A stretch of DNA of 64,000 nt from Spirochaetales bacterium (GCA_016928955.1 JAFGJV010000033.1:1-64000), one strand, 5' to 3'; shown: positions 52,973 to 61,786, counted from the stretch's first letter. Translations and numbers: made by a program. Notes: generated by a model not told the origin, from the sequence alone.

Positions 52973-54299
52973 ACGAACAAGCTTTGTGCCCGCGGGCGCC
53001 GTTGTCTTGGCCCTGCTCTTGGCCGCCGCGCCGCTGACCGCCTGCTCGTCGGTGTTCACCGCGTCCATCCAGGGCACCCTGATAGACACCGAGGCCTACG
53101 ACGACGGCCAGACGCTGGGCATAGCCGACGCAATCGTGTACCTGTACACGGACGAGGATGCCTGGAACGGCGACTACGCCGCCTTTGTTGAGCGGAACGA
53201 GGCTACCCTGCCCGACGCCCCCGGCAAGGCGTCGTACCGCTATTTCCAGAGCACGCAGTCTGGCTCGGACGGCAGTTACCAGTTCACCGGTTTTATCTGG
53301 GAAAGCATGGCGCCCGAGTACGGCAAAACCGCCGACCGCCGCCAGATTTTCATCCTGGCGTACCATCCAGACTACGGCCTCTGGAAAAACGCCACGCCCA
53401 TCTATGTGGTGTCCGACGTCACGGCCAGGTTGCCTCCCATCAAGATGACGGACCTGTGGCACGAAGGTCGCCTGTCTGGCAACGTGGCGGACTGGAAAGA
53501 CGGCCAGGAATTCACCGGGGCCGGCGTTCGCATATACGTGGCCGAGTCCTGGGAATACGACGCAGGTGGCAACCCGGTATCCATTCTGTGGCCTGAGTCG
53601 CCGTCAGCCACGGACACCGTCAATGACGGTTACTGGACCGCCGACGTCAGCTTTCCGGTCATGCCAAGCAGGGCGGCCGATCTCCGCAAGGCGCCCGTGC
53701 GCGTGGTGTACGCGCTGTCCGGCTACCGCGCCAACGACCCCGTTGACGGCACCGACCTGGACAGCGTCAACGACACCAGCCTTGGAGCCGGCGTCCTGAT
53801 TCGCGACCAGGACCTTGACCGCGACGGGCGCACGCCCACCGACCCCTCAAGCCCAGATTATGACGACGCGTTCGTGGAAGCGCTCGTGTTCTCGTCGGAA
53901 GACCAGCCGCTGACCAGCCTCCCGGGTACGGTATCGCTCCAGCGTTGGCAGTTCAGCGCCACCGTCCAGGGTCGCGTCTCAGACGGCCTTACCCCAAAAA
54001 CCTACCTGGACGGCGTGGAAGTCAGCCTGGCCGTTCCCGGTAGCGCCGAGCCGGAATTGACGACCACGGCCACACGCACCAGCGGCGAGGTATCCTACCC
54101 TGGCTCTTTCAGCTTTGGGACCGTGTCCTGGGAACTCGGCGACATAACCGTGGATCTGAACAGCTCGGGCGGCATCGTTGACGAACAGCAATCCGGTCGC
54201 GTGGACATGGTTCTCTTGCTGGATGGCGCGCCTCCAGCCCAAGGCGACAGAAACAACCTGTCCCCCGACGTGACGTTCAATCTGGAGCTGGTACAATGA
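52965..54299 (+). CDS. lipoprotein encoded between the RND pump and TolC-like genes, function unknown
   Basis: Predicted lipoprotein of 444 residues, signal peptide ending PLTA-Cys27. The mature part is beta-rich and seems to hold repeated sandwich domains of the carboxypeptidase-regulatory/Ig type: each begins with a string like ASIQGTLIDTEAYDD, RLSGNVADWKDGQEFTGAGV or SATVQGRVSDGLTPKTYLDG, followed by GVRIYV or GVEVSL. Acidic stretches (RDQDLDRDGRTPTDPSSPDYD) resemble calcium-binding loops. The gene overlaps the pump gene by eight bases and the TolC-like gene by four, so it belongs firmly to the efflux operon; a fourth, perhaps structural or cargo-binding, component is inferred. I know of no standard RND part like it. 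Confidence 0.82.
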   Translation: MNRRTSFVPAGAVVLALLLAAAPLTACSSVFTASIQGTLIDTEAYDDGQTLGIADAIVYLYTDEDAWNGDYAAFVERNEATLPDAPGKASYRYFQSTQSGSDGSYQFTGFIWESMAPEYGKTADRRQIFILAYHPDYGLWKNATPIYVVSDVTARLPPIKMTDLWHEGRLSGNVADWKDGQEFTGAGVRIYVAESWEYDAGGNPVSILWPESPSATDTVNDGYWTADVSFPVMPSRAADLRKAPVRVVYALSGYRANDPVDGTDLDSVNDTSLGAGVLIRDQDLDRDGRTPTDPSSPDYDDAFVEALVFSSEDQPLTSLPGTVSLQRWQFSATVQGRVSDGLTPKTYLDGVEVSLAVPGSAEPELTTTATRTSGEVSYPGSFSFGTVSWELGDITVDLNSSGGIVDEQQSGRVDMVLLLDGAPPAQGDRNNLSPDVTFNLELVQ

Positions 54300-55810
54300 C
54301 CTTGCCCGTTCGATGTCGAGCTCACGCTAGCATGCGAGCGCTAGCCGCGGCGGGAGTGCTGCTTGCTGGCTCACTCGCCTTTGGCCAGAACGCGTCCAGC
54401 GCCGCGTATGCCGCCGAATATGCCGCGGTCGTGGCCGAATTCCGCCAGGTCTCGGTGTTTTCTCCCGCGCTGGCGCCTACGCCGCCCCTGGGAAGCGGTA
54501 GCTCCGGCGACCTGGAAACGCCATGGACCCTGGACGACCTGTTGGTTTTGGCTTCCTTCAACAATCCCGAACTGGGCCAGGCCGCCAGCGCCCTGGACGC
54601 CGCCCTGGCCGACCTCAGGGGCGCCAGAGCCAGACGTTATCCCTCGCTGGACCTGGAAACGTCCGGGTCGTTCATCGGAAACCCTCTGGGTCCGATCAGC
54701 ATTACCGCAGACCAGTTCGGGCCGAGCGTTCCCCCTGAAGACGTGCTGTTGTACAAGGGCATGGAAAACACCCTGTACGACTTCAGCCTGATAGGCCAGG
54801 TGCCCCTGTTCACCTGGGGAAAGCTAAAACTTGGCGTGTCCCTGGCCGAACTCGGCGTGGATGCGGCCAGAATCAGCATGGACAAAGCCAGGACCGAGCT
54901 TGGCATACGCATACGCGGTTTGTATGACGCCTTGTCCTACCTGCGTGGCGCGGAAAAAATACTGGAGCTGCAATCTAGGATAGGCCAACGCTTGACCGTG
55001 CTGGCGGAGGAAAGCGCAAAGGCGGGATTCCTGACCGCGGCCGACCTTGCCAATGCCAAAATCAAGGTTAAAGAAGTCGATCTCGCACGTGTTCGCCTCA
55101 GCGAGCAACGTGACAGCCTTTTGTCCCAACTGGCCCGGGAGACAGGCACGGAATCCATCAGCCTGAACATGCTGGCCGTGCAACCCGCCAAAGCGGGCTC
55201 GCCGCGCTGGTCCGAAGCCGAGCTCTTGTCCGTGATGGAAAGCGGCAGCTGGGATCTGACCCTGTTGGCCCTTCAGGAGGAGGCGACCGCTGGCATGGCC
55301 CGCCTAGCGACCCTACAGTCCAAAGGACTGCCCGACCTTGGCCTGCGCGTAGAGCTGTCGTACGGCGGGTCGCGTTTCCCGTTCCTGGAAACCGACTGGT
55401 ACCGGCAGGACGACTATCAGCTCACCATCAGCCTGGGCACCACCGGTCCCCTTATCGGGAGCGCGGTGAAAGCCGGCGACGCGGCCAGAGCCACGGCCGA
55501 GGCTGAGAAGGCCGCCATGCAGAGCGCAGACGGACTCCGTGCTCTGCGCGCATACGCCCGTGAAACGTTTCTGACCTTGGAACTCAGCAAGGCAAGGATT
55601 GAGTACGCCATACTCAAGCAGGAAGGCTGGGCCGCGGATCTGGACAAACGGCTGGTCGAGCTCAGGGTCGGAGCCGGGTCGGAAACCGAGTACCTGTCGG
55701 CCATGATAGAGGCCTTGGCCAACTTGGCAGAGGCGTATGGAACCCTGGGCGAATACCGGCAAGGACTACTGACCCTGGAAGCCCTTGCCGGTTCTGCCGC
55801 GGCCGACTGA
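54296..55810 (+). CDS. TolC-like outer-membrane efflux protein
   Basis: Outer-membrane channel, 504 residues, signal peptide to about residue 31 (AGSLAFG). Two outer-membrane-efflux repeats are visible, each with long helices of the tunnel (LDDLLVLASFNNPELGQAAS ... and TAEAEKAAMQSADGLRALRA ...), and the typical RIRGLYDALSYLRGAEKILE and VGAGSETEYLSAMIEALANL near the ends. The ATG overlaps the lipoprotein stop. Completes the envelope-spanning complex with the adaptor and pump. Confidence 0.88.
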   Translation: MTLPVRCRAHASMRALAAAGVLLAGSLAFGQNASSAAYAAEYAAVVAEFRQVSVFSPALAPTPPLGSGSSGDLETPWTLDDLLVLASFNNPELGQAASALDAALADLRGARARRYPSLDLETSGSFIGNPLGPISITADQFGPSVPPEDVLLYKGMENTLYDFSLIGQVPLFTWGKLKLGVSLAELGVDAARISMDKARTELGIRIRGLYDALSYLRGAEKILELQSRIGQRLTVLAEESAKAGFLTAADLANAKIKVKEVDLARVRLSEQRDSLLSQLARETGTESISLNMLAVQPAKAGSPRWSEAELLSVMESGSWDLTLLALQEEATAGMARLATLQSKGLPDLGLRVELSYGGSRFPFLETDWYRQDDYQLTISLGTTGPLIGSAVKAGDAARATAEAEKAAMQSADGLRALRAYARETFLTLELSKARIEYAILKQEGWAADLDKRLVELRVGAGSETEYLSAMIEALANLAEAYGTLGEYRQGLLTLEALAGSAAAD

Positions 55811-55823
55811 CCCGCGACCGAGG

Positions 55824-57314
55824 CTACTTGAACATGCGCGCCACTGCCACGGCCTTGTCCCAGCGCTCAAGCAGCCGCTGCCTGGTTTCGTCTGCCAGCT
55901 CGGGCTGGAACTCGCGTTTGCGCCTCCAGTTGCGTTCCACGTCGTCCAGCCCGGACCAGTACCCGGTCCTGAGGCCGGCCAGGTAGGCAGCGCCCAGGGC
56001 GGTAACCTCACCCGTTTCAGGCAGTATCACGGGCCGGTCAAACACGTCGGCCTGGAACTGCATCAGGAAATTGTTGGCGCTGGCGCCGCCGTCTGCTTTG
56101 ATAAAGGGCACGGCGGTCCCATAGTCGTTTTCCATGGCCTTCAGAAGATCCCTGGACTGGTAGGCAACCGCCTCGAGCGCCGCCCGCACCAGGTGTGCCT
56201 TGGAAGTACCCCTGGTCACGCCCAGCACGGCTCCGCGGGCGTCCGGATCCCAGTACGGCGCGCCCATACCGACAAAAGCGGGGACCAGGACCACGCCGCC
56301 GGAATCTGGAACCGATCTGGCCAGGCGCTCGCTCTCGGCAGCGTCGGCCAGCACTTTCAACTCATCCCTCAGCCACTGTATGACCGCCCCGGCTATGAAC
56401 ACCGATCCTTCCAGGGCATAGGTATACCCCTTGCCCAAATCCCAGGCTATGGTCGTAAGAAGATTGTGTTTAGACGCCACGGCGTCCTTGCCCGTATTCA
56501 TCAGGGCAAAGCAGCCCGTGCCGTAGGTGTTTTTGCAGGCGCCGGGCTGGAAACACGCGTGCCCGAACAAGGCCGCCTGCTGGTCGCCAGCGCACCCGGT
56601 CACCGGTATTTCCGCGCCGAACAGGTCCTTGCGTGCATATCCGTAATCCGCCGAACTTGGAAGGACAGACGGCAGGATGGCCGCGGGTATGTTCATCATG
56701 CGGAGCAGCTCCTGGTCCCAGCTGCCCTCGTGGATGTTGAACAAGAGCGTTCGGGACGCGTTGGTAGCGTCCGTGGCGTGGCGTCCGGTCAGGCGGTATA
56801 TCAGCCATGAGTCCACCGTGCCGAACATCAGGTCGCCGCGCTCGGCCTTGGCCCGAAGGCCGGGAACCTGGTCGAACAGCCACATCAGCTTGGTGCCGGA
56901 AAAATACGGATCCAGCACCAGGCCTGTGCGCGTGCGGATTTCATCCTCGTAGCCAAGGGCCTTGAGTTCCTGGCAAATGCCAGCGGAGCGTCGGCACTGC
57001 CAGACAACGGCGTTGTGCACGGCCTTGCCCGTGGTCCGGTCCCACAGCAAGGTGGTCTCCCGCTGGTTGGTTATGCCTATAGCCGCTATCTGCGTGGGCA
57101 GGATCTGGGCGTCCTCTATAGCGTCGAGAGCGACCTCGTACTGGGTCCTCCAGATCTCTTCCGGATCGTGTTCCACCCAGCCTGGTTGGGGGTAGATCTG
57201 ATTGAACGGCAGCTGTTTCATGCCAATGACGATGCCGGACTGGTTGAACACGATGGCCCTGGACGAGGTGGTACCTTGGTCCAGGGCCAGGATGTAGCGT
57301 TCCTGCGTGGGCAT
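55824..57314 (-). CDS. glpK: glycerol kinase
   Basis: FGGY-family kinase making glycerol 3-phosphate, 496 residues, the standard length. The ATG at 57314 follows the racemase stop with a one-base gap. LALDQGTTSSRAIVFNQ, GITNQRETTLLWDRTTGK, VWQCRRSAG, GTVDSWLIYRLTG, CAGDQQAALFGHACFQPG, GTGCFALMNTG and ADGGASANNFLMQFQAD are all characteristic of GlpK. No glpF, glpD or glpO is adjacent. The pairing with a racemase-like gene is unusual. Confidence 0.97.
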   Translation of the reverse strand: MPTQERYILALDQGTTSSRAIVFNQSGIVIGMKQLPFNQIYPQPGWVEHDPEEIWRTQYEVALDAIEDAQILPTQIAAIGITNQRETTLLWDRTTGKAVHNAVVWQCRRSAGICQELKALGYEDEIRTRTGLVLDPYFSGTKLMWLFDQVPGLRAKAERGDLMFGTVDSWLIYRLTGRHATDATNASRTLLFNIHEGSWDQELLRMMNIPAAILPSVLPSSADYGYARKDLFGAEIPVTGCAGDQQAALFGHACFQPGACKNTYGTGCFALMNTGKDAVASKHNLLTTIAWDLGKGYTYALEGSVFIAGAVIQWLRDELKVLADAAESERLARSVPDSGGVVLVPAFVGMGAPYWDPDARGAVLGVTRGTSKAHLVRAALEAVAYQSRDLLKAMENDYGTAVPFIKADGGASANNFLMQFQADVFDRPVILPETGEVTALGAAYLAGLRTGYWSGLDDVERNWRRKREFQPELADETRQRLLERWDKAVAVARMFK

Positions 57315-57315
57315 G

Positions 57316-58032
57316 TCAGGCGGCCTGTATCCTGGCAACCAAGCGGTCCACCAGGCACTGCATGGGGTCCACCAGGGGCACGGACACGTCAGCCTGGCCG
57401 AGCACCAGGCTCATTTCCGCGCACGCCACCACGACCAGGTCGGCCCCCCGGGCTATGAGCCTTGCGGCAGCCTGCTTGAGGAGACGGCGCGGTTCGTCGC
57501 CCACATTGCCCGCCTTGATGCCCTGCGGGCCATAAATGGCCTCCATGACAAAACGCTCCTGGGCTTCGGCGTCGGAGTAATGGACCCTGAGCTCAGGCAC
57601 ATGGCGCTCGAACAGCTCTGCCTTGATGGCGCCCGTGGTGGCAAGCACGCCGATGCGCTTGACCGCGGGATATTTGGCGGACAGATGGTCCTTGAGCGCG
57701 TCAAAAGCAGACATAAACTCGCAGTGGACGGCTGCGCGCAAGCCGTCCAGATACGCGTGCGCCGTGACGGACGCAACAACGCAGAGCGTGGCGCCCGCTT
57801 GCGTGAGGCGCCGCGCTGACGCCATCAGGGCCGGCAGGGGGTCTGGCCCCGTTCCGAGGATGTGTTCGGTCCTGTCCGGAATTGAAGGATCGGAATCCAC
57901 GATGACGCGGGGATGGCCGGAGTCGCCCGGAGCCCTCACAGCCAAGGTCAGCTTCTTGAACAACTCGGCCGTTGCCAGAGGCCCCATGCCCCCAATGATG
58001 CCAATAACCGGTGCCGTGCCGCGTTCCGCCAT
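57316..58032 (-). CDS. Asp/Glu racemase-superfamily protein lacking the first catalytic cysteine
   Basis: Protein of 238 residues from the ATG at 58032 (GGGAGG five bases upstream). GIIGGMGPLATAELFKKL is the N-terminal signature of the aspartate/glutamate racemase family. The second catalytic Cys is present (Cys204, VVACAEMSLVL), but the first, normally in a CNTAH string, is replaced by Ser88 in ASVTAHAYLDG. The E. coli homologue YgeA also has a non-Cys residue (Thr) at this place and works on L-substrates, so a one-sided racemase, epimerase or unrelated activity is possible. Translationally linked to glpK. Confidence 0.85.
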   Translation of the reverse strand: MAERGTAPVIGIIGGMGPLATAELFKKLTLAVRAPGDSGHPRVIVDSDPSIPDRTEHILGTGPDPLPALMASARRLTQAGATLCVVASVTAHAYLDGLRAAVHCEFMSAFDALKDHLSAKYPAVKRIGVLATTGAIKAELFERHVPELRVHYSDAEAQERFVMEAIYGPQGIKAGNVGDEPRRLLKQAAARLIARGADLVVVACAEMSLVLGQADVSVPLVDPMQCLVDRLVARIQAA

Positions 58033-58119
58033 ACGTCCTCCCTCTTGCTTGTGGCGCGCTGGTCCCGGGACGGGTCGCCATACCGGTACCCGGCAGTGCC
58101 GCCGCGCCCCATTACGTCC

Positions 58120-58149
58120 AGTATAAGCGGACAGACAAAGCCATCGCAA
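58120..58149 (-). promoter_or_regulatory. promoter of the racemase-glpK operon
   Basis: Minus-strand TTGCGA (58144-58149), an 18-base spacer, and TATACT (58120-58125, five of six consensus bases). Confidence 0.6.
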
Positions 58150-58178
58150 TGATAAACCCTCACATGGCGGCGGAGGGC

Positions 58179-58207
58179 TTGCCCAAGAAGGCTTTTTTTC
58201 CGATACT
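58179..58207 (+). promoter_or_regulatory. metK promoter
   Basis: TTGCCC (58179-58184), a 17-base spacer, and GATACT (58202-58207). If used, it gives a leader of about 208 nt before metK. Confidence 0.5.
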
Positions 58208-58421
58208 GGGTAGGTGCCCTGGCTCACCAGCCTGGACACGCCGCCGATTTATACCGAATTGCGGGCGGGTTGCGCGGGCTTATGCCCGACGCAAGGAAAC
58301 CAGCTAAAAGGGAGGGCGCCCTGGCTCCTCGCGGCGTCTCGCTCATCCTCCCGACAGCATGTTCCACGCTCCCCGTTGTCCAGTCGTGCGGAACTATATC
58401 CACGCATCACGGGAGGATAGT
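58208..58421 (+). promoter_or_regulatory. structured metK leader, class unknown
   Basis: The stretch between the likely promoter and metK has no gene. It contains a hairpin TTGCG..GGGC-TTAT-GCCC..CGCAA (about 58271-58295), followed by GGAAACCAGC and a GGGCGCCC palindrome. The strings GCCCTGGCTC occur twice (near 58217 and 58318). I see no SAM-I core (GATGAAACCC, GGCAACC) and no other known SAM riboswitch, and no terminator with a T run before the ribosome-binding site. Control by SAM is expected for metK but not shown. Confidence 0.35.
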
Positions 58422-59588
58422 ATGAAAGACCAACGGTATCTGTTCACCTCGGAATCCGTCGGGGAGGGACATCCGGACAAGCTGTGCGACCAGGTATCTG
58501 ACGCGGTGTTGGACGCCTGCCTTGCCGAGGATCCGGAGAGCCACGTAGCCTGCGAAACCTTCGCCACAACGGGCATGGTCCTGGTCGGCGGCGAAATCAC
58601 CACCAATACCTACGTGGACATTCAAACGCTCGTCCGCGACGTCGTCAGGGACATCGGCTACACCAACCCGGACTACGGCCTGGATTTCGAGTCCATGGCC
58701 ATACTCAACACCATCCACTCCCAGTCGCCGGACATCAACCAGGGCGTGGTCGGCCAGGGGCTCAAGGAGTACACGGGCCAGCAAGGCGCAGGCGACCAGG
58801 GCATGATGTTCGGCTTTGCCTGCACGGAGACGCCCGAATTGATGCCGGCGCCCATCCATTACGCCCACGCCCTTTTGCTCAGGGCCACCGAGCTCCGCAA
58901 GGGCAAGGTGCTTCCCTGGCTCCGCCCCGACGCCAAAAGCCAGGTAACGCTGGAATACGAGGGGCACAAGCCGGTGCGGGCTGACGCGGTGGTCGTGTCG
59001 CACCAGCACGACCCTGACGTGCCGTATGAACGCATCAAGGAAGCGGTCATAGAGGAAATCATCCGCCCGGTGCTGGAGCCCACGGGCCTTCTGACGGCAG
59101 ACACCAAGTATTTTGTCAATCCGACCGGCCGCTTTGTCATAGGCGGCCCCATGGGCGACACGGGGCTCACCGGACGAAAAATAATCGTCGACACCTACGG
59201 TGGCATGGGCCGCCACGGCGGCGGTGCGTTCTCGGGCAAGGATCCGTCCAAGGTCGACAGGTCCGCAGCCTACATGGCGCGCTATGTTGCCAAGAACGTG
59301 GTAGCCGCGGGTCTTGCCGAACGCTGTGAGGTGGAGCTTGCTTACGCAATTGGCGTGCCATTCCCGGTGTCCATCATGGTTGACACGTTTGATACGGGCA
59401 AGGAACCGGAGCATCGCATCATAGAAGCCATCCGGAAGGTATTTGACCTGAGCCCCGCGGGCATCGTCCGCACGCTCAGACTCAAGGCTCCCATTTACCG
59501 CAAAACCGCCGCGTACGGTCACTTTGGCCGGGACGGCTTCTCGTGGGAAGCGACCGACAAGGCTAAGGAACTGATGGCCGCTATCTAA
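58422..59588 (+). CDS. metK: S-adenosylmethionine synthetase
   Basis: Makes SAM from ATP and methionine; 388 residues. GGGAGG precedes the [23 protein letters not shown], the signature [36 protein letters not shown] and [19 protein letters not shown] are all present, with the final [20 protein letters not shown]. Single-gene unit bounded by its own promoter and terminator. Confidence 0.98.
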   Translation: MKDQRYLFTSESVGEGHPDKLCDQVSDAVLDACLAEDPESHVACETFATTGMVLVGGEITTNTYVDIQTLVRDVVRDIGYTNPDYGLDFESMAILNTIHSQSPDINQGVVGQGLKEYTGQQGAGDQGMMFGFACTETPELMPAPIHYAHALLLRATELRKGKVLPWLRPDAKSQVTLEYEGHKPVRADAVVVSHQHDPDVPYERIKEAVIEEIIRPVLEPTGLLTADTKYFVNPTGRFVIGGPMGDTGLTGRKIIVDTYGGMGRHGGGAFSGKDPSKVDRSAAYMARYVAKNVVAAGLAERCEVELAYAIGVPFPVSIMVDTFDTGKEPEHRIIEAIRKVFDLSPAGIVRTLRLKAPIYRKTAAYGHFGRDGFSWEATDKAKELMAAI

Positions 59589-59617
59589 GCAGGAGCTGAT
59601 CCACCGTACAACACTCG

Positions 59618-59647
59618 GGCGGCCGGAAGATTCCGGCCGCCTTTTTT
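59618..59647 (+). terminator. metK terminator
   Basis: GGCGGCCGGAA (59618-59628) pairs with TTCCGGCCGCC (59631-59641) around a two-base turn, followed by six T. Confidence 0.9.
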
Positions 59648-59809
59648 ATCGCCGACAGGCTCTTGCACAAGATCATGGGCAGAGGGATACTGCGGACCAT
59701 ATCTGGCGCGCCATAATTGACGCCCACTAATTTTACACTATTAGGCCTTGTGTCATATTAAAGACATGCGGTTACATAATCGTGCGCGGGCATGTGAGGT
59801 ACTTCTTTC

Positions 59810-61027
59810 ATGGAATCCATCAGGGATCTGTTCAGAATCGGCCACGGACCGTCCTCCAGCCACACCATGGGACCACGCTCTGCCGCCGAGCGCTTTTATG
59901 CCGACCATCCGGACGCGGCAGCATTCCGGGCCACCTTGTACGGCAGTCTGGCCGCGACCGGAAGAGGCCATTTTACCGACCGGGCGATCATGGATGCATT
60001 CGGTGTAAAACCCGTGGATATCGTGTGGAAACCGGAGGAGAGCCTTCCCTATCATCCTAATGCCTTGAAGCTTGAGGCTATTTCTCCCACAGGCATCATT
60101 CAGGCGGAAGAAACCATATACAGTGTCGGAGGCGGCAAGGTTGTTCGGGAAGGACAGTACCTCATGCAAGCCGCGGATACCTATGCGTTGTCTTCCCTGA
60201 GCGACATCCTTGCGTACGTTGACATGCATGGCCAGATGTTCTGGGAATATGTTCAGGACTGCGAGGGACCGGATATCTGGGACTTCCTCAGTGAAATATG
60301 GAAGACGATGAAGACATCTGTGGAGCGCGGCATAGAAACCGAGGGTGTCCTGCCTGGCGATCTTCGACTCCAGAGAAAAGCATCCTCCTACCATGTTCGG
60401 GCCAATGGGTTTCGAGGATCGCTGAAACGACGCTCGCTGCTGTACGCATACGCACTGGCAGTGGCGGAAGAAAACGCGGCCGGGAACGTCATCGTCACCG
60501 CGCCGACCTGCGGCTCATGCGGGGTATTGCCGGGCGTCTTGTACAACCTGGCGGCAAACTACGGCTTTGCGGACACAAAGATTCTGCGCGCCCTTGCCAC
60601 CGCCGGTCTTATCGGTACCTTGGTCAAGCACAACGCGTCCATATCCGGAGCACAGGTTGGCTGTCAGGGCGAGATTGGCACGGCGTGTTCCATGGCTGCA
60701 GCGGCTGCAGCCCAGTTGTTTGGCGGTTCTCCGGCTCAGATAGAATACGCGGCCGAGATGGGGCTTGAACATCACCTGGGACTTACCTGCGATCCTATCG
60801 GCGGTTATGTGCAGATTCCTTGCATCGAGAGGAACGCCTTTGCCGCGTCTAGAGCGTTGGACGCCAACACCTACGCGCTGCTTTCTGACGGGAGACATCG
60901 CATCAGCTTTGACTTCATTGTGGACACGATGAACAAGACCGGCAAAGATCTTCCCCGTATTTACAAAGAAACATCTCTTGGTGGCCTGGCTCTCGCATCT
61001 GGGGCTCAGCGGTATCGACCTCATTAA
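59810..61027 (+). CDS. sdaA: L-serine ammonia-lyase, iron-sulfur type, single chain
   Basis: Deaminates L-serine to pyruvate with a [4Fe-4S] cluster; 405 residues. The N-terminal beta domain (about 1-150, RIGHGPSSSHTMGPRSAAERF) is fused to the alpha domain, as in E. coli SdaA, but is shorter. PTCGSCGVLPG, VGCQGEIGTACSMAAAAAAQ and CDPIGGYVQIPCIERNAF are diagnostic. Cys285, Cys327 and Cys338 are spaced 42 and 11 apart, the spacing I recall for the cluster ligands of the Legionella enzyme. The 160-base upstream gap includes GTGAGG 12 bases before the ATG. Confidence 0.94.
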   Translation: MESIRDLFRIGHGPSSSHTMGPRSAAERFYADHPDAAAFRATLYGSLAATGRGHFTDRAIMDAFGVKPVDIVWKPEESLPYHPNALKLEAISPTGIIQAEETIYSVGGGKVVREGQYLMQAADTYALSSLSDILAYVDMHGQMFWEYVQDCEGPDIWDFLSEIWKTMKTSVERGIETEGVLPGDLRLQRKASSYHVRANGFRGSLKRRSLLYAYALAVAEENAAGNVIVTAPTCGSCGVLPGVLYNLAANYGFADTKILRALATAGLIGTLVKHNASISGAQVGCQGEIGTACSMAAAAAAQLFGGSPAQIEYAAEMGLEHHLGLTCDPIGGYVQIPCIERNAFAASRALDANTYALLSDGRHRISFDFIVDTMNKTGKDLPRIYKETSLGGLALASGAQRYRPH

Positions 61028-61328
61028 GCGCCGCCCGTTTCACGTGAAACATTCTGTCACCCGCCTTGGGACCAACGTATCTACCCATTGTTCTTTGCTG
61101 TGTTCCTATCCCGCCATCCATAGTGTTTTCCACACAATCAACGAACACTCTTCATAAGCTTGCACATGCCAGCAGGCTGTTTAAAAGCATCTGTAGTTGA
61201 ATAAGAGGCTTAAACATCTTCAGGTTTATAAGCCCACTAGATGTCTCTGGTCGAAAGGACTGGTATGCCATACACTTGGGCTGCGCGCTCGTAGTGGAAG
61301 CGCATCAGCGTAAAGGAGGAAGAAACTC
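61028..61328. other. 301-bp intergenic region with parS, between sdaA and a lipoprotein gene
   Basis: No gene supported. It holds the parS-like site at 61036-61051, one DnaA-box-like TTTTCCACA (61126-61134, one mismatch to TTATCCACA), an imperfect inverted repeat GGCTTAAAC/GTTTATAAGCC (61207-61234), and the AAGGAGG of the next gene. A single DnaA-like box is not evidence of an origin. Confidence 0.5.
61036..61051. promoter_or_regulatory. parS centromere-like site (15 of 16 bases)
   Basis: CGTTTCACGTGAAACA differs only at the first base from the broadly conserved bacterial parS sequence TGTTTCACGTGAAACA, the ParB-binding site. Confidence 0.85.
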
Positions 61329-61652
61329 ATGCATAGATCTCGTGGATTGGTGATCAGGGCTACCGCTGTTGTCTGCCTAATACTCGGCATGGCCTTGGGT
61401 GCGTGCTCCCTGTTTGAGGGAACCAGTCTTGAACGCCAGATAGAGCGGCTTCAACGGGACGCGGCGGATATCGTAAAGAAATTAAAGACAGAAGACGATC
61501 CAAGGGCAAAAGCTCGGCTGGAGAAAGACCTGAAAAAAATCCAGGAAAACCTGTCCGAGGCCATGGAAAAGGCAGCTAAAGAACTCAAAAAGGTGGATTT
61601 TGAAGGGATGTTCGAAGACATAGGAGAAGGTATCAAGTCACTCGGTGACTGA
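61329..61652 (+). CDS. small coiled-coil lipoprotein, function unknown
   Basis: Protein of 107 residues with AAGGAGG upstream. The signal peptide ends MALGA-Cys26. The mature 82 residues are almost wholly charged and helical (LERQIERLQRDAADIVKKLK, LEKDLKKIQENLSEAMEKAA), predicted to form a coiled coil, ending in GEGIKSLGD. In layout it resembles Lpp-like or small murein-associated lipoproteins, but no family is recognised. It lies between the two parS sites and converges on gyrA. Confidence 0.82.
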   Translation: MHRSRGLVIRATAVVCLILGMALGACSLFEGTSLERQIERLQRDAADIVKKLKTEDDPRAKARLEKDLKKIQENLSEAMEKAAKELKKVDFEGMFEDIGEGIKSLGD

Positions 61653-61720
61653 GGCTTCCGGGGAACCGGTTTCCCGCATACGCTGACCACGAACCATACC
61701 GTTTGAGCTTTCTGACAAAA

Positions 61721-61762
61721 ACAAAGGGCCGGATGTTTCACGTGAAACATCCGGCCCTTTGT
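61721..61762. terminator. 42-bp perfect palindrome with parS at its centre
   Basis: The two 21-base halves are exact reverse complements (arms begin ACAAAGGGCC and end GGCCCTTTGT). It lies between the stop codons of two convergent genes, so it may act as a bidirectional terminator, although only three consecutive T follow the GC stem. The central 16 bases are a perfect parS site. Confidence 0.7.
61734..61749. promoter_or_regulatory. parS centromere site (perfect)
   Basis: TGTTTCACGTGAAACA matches the bacterial parS consensus at all 16 positions and shares its centre (61741/61742) with the larger palindrome. Confidence 0.93.
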
Positions 61763-61786
61763 ATGCGTTCACTCGTTAATTGTGCG

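Noticed and set aside
58208-58421. SAM or cyclic-di-GMP riboswitch before metK
   Set aside because: GACGCAAGGAAACC loosely recalls a GEMM core, but the matching GGGCAAACC half is absent and no SAM-class consensus is found.
61126-61134. DnaA box as evidence of oriC inside the window
   Set aside because: Only one near-match; no cluster of boxes, no AT-rich unwinding element and no dnaA gene here.
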